Shown here: positions 31,168-33,833 of the stretch, in pieces
Layout of the letters: each line of letters starts with the position of its first letter
How positions within the stretch are numbered: the stretch's first letter is position 1
From: a bacterium
GTDB taxonomy: Bacteria > Myxococcota_A > UBA9042
Assembly (NCBI GenBank): GCA_030425545.1
Contig: JAUIAC010000032.1
Location: 1-33,833, forward strand
Direction of reading: 5' to 3'
Length of the DNA: 33,833 bases
Translations under genes and position numbers: made by a program
Notes under the pieces: model-generated
Told to the model about the DNA's origin: nothing
Database searches by the model: none
Seen by the model: only the letters and a program-made list of their open reading frames with translations

Positions 31168-33312
31168 CTACAGCTGCACACCGAGGAAGGCGCCGGGGCT
31201 GAGGTTGACCTGGGTCTGTTGGGTCTCCGAGGTGACGGTCCGGCTGCAGCACAGGGTCTCGCGCGGCTCACGGTGGTCGAAGGCGATGGCCCAGTTGGCC
31301 TTGACGCCGCCGAAGACCGCCAGGCGGTTGAACACGCGGAAGCCGACCATCACGCGGCTGCGGACCAGCATGTCGTTGACACGCTCGGGGTTGGCGCTGT
31401 CCCAGAAGGTGCCCGCCAGGCCGTCGAAGTCGAGGTAGAGCCGGTCGGTCAGATCGACGTGGCCGCCCCAGCCGATGCCGAACTCCGTCTTGTCGTCGCC
31501 GCGGGTGCTGTAGCCGGCCATGAGCAGCGTGTACATGTGCTGGCCACCGAACTTCAGGCCGACGTTGGCGATGCCCGTGTCGCTGGTCCACAGCTCGAGG
31601 TGGTTGTAGCCATTGCGGATGAAGCTGAAGAGCCCGTACGCGTCCCCCGAGCCCCCCGAGCTGACGTTGAACACGCCGAACTGCGTGCCCGTGGACGTGC
31701 CGGCCACGTTCACCACGCCCGCTTGGACCCCGCGGAGGTCGGAGGCGACGTTGGCCGCGCCCGCCACCTGCAGGCCGTGCACGACGCCGCCCAGGTTCAC
31801 CGCGCCTGCGAGCTGGGCGCCTCGCACGGTGCCGCTGAGGTTGAGCGCGCCGGCCGCCTGTACGCCGCGGATGGCGTGCGAGACGTTGACGGCCCCGGCG
31901 AACTGGCCGCCGTCGACCTCCCCTGCGGCGAGGTTGAGCGCGCCGGCGGCCTGCACGCCGTGCATGTTGCCGAGCGACACGTTGAGCGCGCCGGCGCCTT
32001 GCATGCCCGCGGCCTCGGTGGTCGCGATGTTGAAGACCGAGGCGGCGGCGAGCCCACGCGTCACACGGTGGACGCCGCCGATGAGGTAGAGCGACATGCG
32101 CCGGACCTCAGCGTCGAAGGTGACCCCGCGAAAGGAGACGAAGGGCGCAAACCCGATGTCGAAGGCGACCTGCTTGCCCGATGTTGGCTGAGCTGGCGGC
32201 GGCGCCTGGTGCACCACGTCGGGCCCTCCAGGGGCGCCGCCGCGGCTGCGGGTGGCGACGCGGCTGGCCTCGTGGAAGGTGCCCACGTCGACGTTGACCC
32301 GCCCGCTCAGGCGCACGGTGGTGGTGTAGACGCGCCCGCGCTGGTGGAGGTTGAGTCGGTAGTCGCCGGGCTCGAGCCCGATCTCCACCCTGCGACCCGG
32401 CACCTTCTCGAGCTCGGCCACCAGCTGCCCGACCCGGTCGCGGATGAAGAAGCGACCCACCGTGGGCTTGCCGAAGACGAGCACCGACGCGCTCTGGCTG
32501 AGGCCGGTGAGCACGATGTCGCCCGAGCCTGCCAGCTCGAAGTCGTAGTTCGCGTGCTGCGGCCCCTTGGCGGTGCGCTCCGTCCGCGCGAGCGTGCGGT
32601 GAAAGGCGTACTGGTAGGCCTCCGAGAGCGTCACGCGGCGATCGCCGTCGACGTCGGCCGCGCCCCGGAGGCCGGTGACCAGGTGGTGCGTGAAGTACGA
32701 GGCCTGGATGCGGTCGGACTCCTGAGCGACCTCGTTGGCGCTGCTGGAGGTGAGGTAGGCGTGGCCCTTCACCTGCGACGACGCGTCGAAGAGGAAGGGC
32801 GCGCGGCGCTTGCCCCCCTTGGTCCGGATCATCGCGCCGCTGGCGCACGAGTCGAGGATGGCGATGCGCACGTCGGCGCCCAGGGCGGCCAGGCGCGTGC
32901 GGAGCTCGGCCCAGTCGAGCCGCTCGCCACCGGGCAGCAGGCCGCGCTCGTCGCTGTGACCCGAGTAGTAGAACACCAGCTCCACGCGGCGGTGGCGCGC
33001 GCGCGCCTTGGCGATGCGGCCGCGCAGCGTCTCCAAGACGGTGCGGATCTTGGCCGGCGTCGCCTCGTAGAGCGTGACCAGGTCGCCGCGCTGGACGCCG
33101 CCGTAGGCTCCCACCACGTGCGCGAAGCGCTTGGCGTCGCTGTTGGCGTAGCGCAGCGTGACCCGCTCGCCGCCGCCGCTGTTGGCGCCCACGACCAGCG
33201 CGAAGCGGCGGACCACCTCCTTGGCCTGGGCAGGGGACGCGATGAGTCCCAGGGCGACGACGCTGGCCAGGAGCAAGGCACGAGCGCGAGAGAGACGTGA
33301 GTCGGGGGTCAT
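31168..33312 (-). CDS. Secreted caspase-like (C14) protease fused to solenoid repeat and barrel
   Basis: 714 aa. The ATG at 33312 overlaps the upstream stop (ATGA) and has GGAG seven bases upstream; the frame extends to 33651 only over the neighbour. A Sec signal ends A-Q-A near residue 30. The caspase domain (~35-265) has S-G-H (His119) and D-S-C (Cys156), the C14 dyad. A Pro-rich linker follows near 390, then an array of seven to eight 14-16-residue units, G-x-Q-x-A-G-A-x-N-(L/V) (~434-545), like LA-type surface repeats. The final ~165 residues alternate strands (F-G-I-G-W-G-G-H-V-D, L-Y-L-D-F-D-G), suggesting a barrel or beta-sandwich; the end carries C-C. It may be exported to the outer membrane. 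The protease could act in self-processing, envelope maintenance or killing; none is shown. Confidence 0.88.
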   Translation of the reverse strand: MTPDSRLSRARALLLASVVALGLIASPAQAKEVVRRFALVVGANSGGGERVTLRYANSDAKRFAHVVGAYGGVQRGDLVTLYEATPAKIRTVLETLRGRIAKARARHRRVELVFYYSGHSDERGLLPGGERLDWAELRTRLAALGADVRIAILDSCASGAMIRTKGGKRRAPFLFDASSQVKGHAYLTSSSANEVAQESDRIQASYFTHHLVTGLRGAADVDGDRRVTLSEAYQYAFHRTLARTERTAKGPQHANYDFELAGSGDIVLTGLSQSASVLVFGKPTVGRFFIRDRVGQLVAELEKVPGRRVEIGLEPGDYRLNLHQRGRVYTTTVRLSGRVNVDVGTFHEASRVATRSRGGAPGGPDVVHQAPPPAQPTSGKQVAFDIGFAPFVSFRGVTFDAEVRRMSLYLIGGVHRVTRGLAAASVFNIATTEAAGMQGAGALNVSLGNMHGVQAAGALNLAAGEVDGGQFAGAVNVSHAIRGVQAAGALNLSGTVRGAQLAGAVNLGGVVHGLQVAGAANVASDLRGVQAGVVNVAGTSTGTQFGVFNVSSGGSGDAYGLFSFIRNGYNHLELWTSDTGIANVGLKFGGQHMYTLLMAGYSTRGDDKTEFGIGWGGHVDLTDRLYLDFDGLAGTFWDSANPERVNDMLVRSRVMVGFRVFNRLAVFGGVKANWAIAFDHREPRETLCCSRTVTSETQQTQVNLSPGAFLGVQL

Positions 33313-33833
33313 CGGGTGCTCCCATGGGCGCGGGCTGGCGCCTTCTTCACCACAAAGGAAGTCTGCGTGAGCCCGGCGGGCAGCGCGAGCTTGGCGCGGG
33401 CCGGGTCCTTGCTGGCGGTCACCGCGTGGGCGGCGATCTCCAGCGGCCTGAGCGCGAAGGGCTCGTCGCTCATGACCAGGAAGAAGCGCTCGAAGGCCGG
33501 CGCGTCGTCCAGCTCGTAGCTGTGGTCGAGCATGACCGCCTGACCGGGTTGGACCCGCAGCGCCTTGGCCCGCGGCGACTCGGTGTCGACCCCGTCGGGG
33601 TGGTGCCAGGTGACCTGGCCCCGCCCGTCGACCGAGCAGATCGCCACCCACGCCGGGCGGCGGGCGTTGTAGCCGAGCTGCACCAGGTCGCCCGCGCGGG
33701 CCTGGGCGCCGTTGGCCATGTGCTCGACCCCGTCGGCGCGCTTGCGAAAGACGAGCAGGTCGACCGGGCGCGTCGGCGTGGCCGCGCTGGTGCCCTTGGT
33801 GCGGATGACCTCGTCGAGCGGGCGCTGCAGCCC
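33309..33833 (-). CDS. ActD-like / DUF4384-type protein, C-terminal part (5' end outside window)
   Basis: The frame is open to the window edge (33833), so the N-terminus is missing; an ATG at 33719 is probably internal. The visible sequence has L-L-V-F-R-K-R-A-D-G-V-E, R-A-G-D-L-V-Q-L-G-Y-N, a W-V-A-I-C-S-V-D-G-R-G-Q-V-T-W-H-H-P core and an F-F-L-V-M-S-D-E-P-F strand. Such sequences occur in DUF4384/ActD-like proteins that precede caspase genes and often follow sigma-factor genes in Myxococcota. Its last bases overlap the caspase start by 4 bp (ATGA), so the two are translationally coupled and probably work together. A membrane or anti-sigma N-terminus is likely but not visible. Confidence 0.75.
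   Translation of the reverse strand, partial: GLQRPLDEVIRTKGTSAATPTRPVDLLVFRKRADGVEHMANGAQARAGDLVQLGYNARRPAWVAICSVDGRGQVTWHHPDGVDTESPRAKALRVQPGQAVMLDHSYELDDAPAFERFFLVMSDEPFALRPLEIAAHAVTASKDPARAKLALPAGLTQTSFVVKKAPARAHGSTR

Overview
The window is very GC-rich and gene-dense. It carries secreted or lipid-anchored proteins, a Hanks-type Ser/Thr kinase, a DUF4265 protein, a caspase-family protease and very long cysteine-repeat lipoproteins. That mixture suggests a chromosome of a large-genome member of the Myxococcota (former Deltaproteobacteria). No rRNA, tRNA, CRISPR array, insertion sequence or phage gene was seen. The taxonomic guess is inference from gene content and base composition, not from a marker gene.

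Layout. (a) 1-4455: a plus-strand cluster of four genes. The first three are joined by 4-bp ATGA overlaps: a cytochrome-c-like protein (5' end outside the window), a DUF1549/DUF1592-like secreted protein with CxxCH, and a lipoprotein. A Tat-exported DUF1501 protein follows 61 bp later. (b) 4695-6842: a 715-aa cysteine-rich lipoprotein built from 13 short modules, three ~60-aa modules and two somatomedin-B-like domains. (c) 6873-8885: a VOC-fold protein, an outer-membrane-barrel-like lipoprotein and a divergent DUF4265 protein. (d) 9077-15607: a 2176-aa lipoprotein made of about 31 alternating A/B cysteine modules, interrupted twice by related beta-sandwich-like domains. (e) 15899-18273: a small unknown protein and an ACE-like M2 metallopeptidase lipoprotein. 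(f) 18425-23364: an endonuclease/exonuclease/phosphatase-fold lipoprotein, a nitroreductase with an Ala/Asp-repeat leader, a coupled DUF4345 membrane protein and serine hydrolase, and a small unknown protein behind a sigma-54-like promoter. (g) 23496-27612: a head-GIN-domain (DUF2807) lipoprotein, a TMTC-like membrane glycosyltransferase and a K+ channel with an RCK domain. (h) 27625-33833: a Ser/Thr kinase with a DYG motif, a PI-PLC X-domain lipoprotein, a caspase fused to a 15-residue solenoid repeat and a barrel, and the C-terminal part of an ActD-like/DUF4384-type protein translationally coupled to it.

How the genes fit together. Nine of the 21 genes carry a lipobox, and three more have Sec or Tat signals, so the window is dominated by cell-envelope and surface functions. 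The two cysteine-repeat lipoproteins look like disulfide-stabilised surface stalks. The DUF1501 cluster looks like an exported heme/oxidoreductase-type system of unknown substrate. The caspase and ActD-like pair is the clearest two-gene unit at the right edge. Several unrelated genes carry recent in-frame tandem repeats (15, 48 or 57 bp) in their linkers, which suggests repeat expansion by replication slippage across this locus.

The long open frames opposite the giant gene and most other overlapping frames are GC-driven shadows and were left out. No intergenic stretch exceeds 300 bp. The longest are 22655-22953, 15608-15898 and 19559-19806, and each is described by an entry below.
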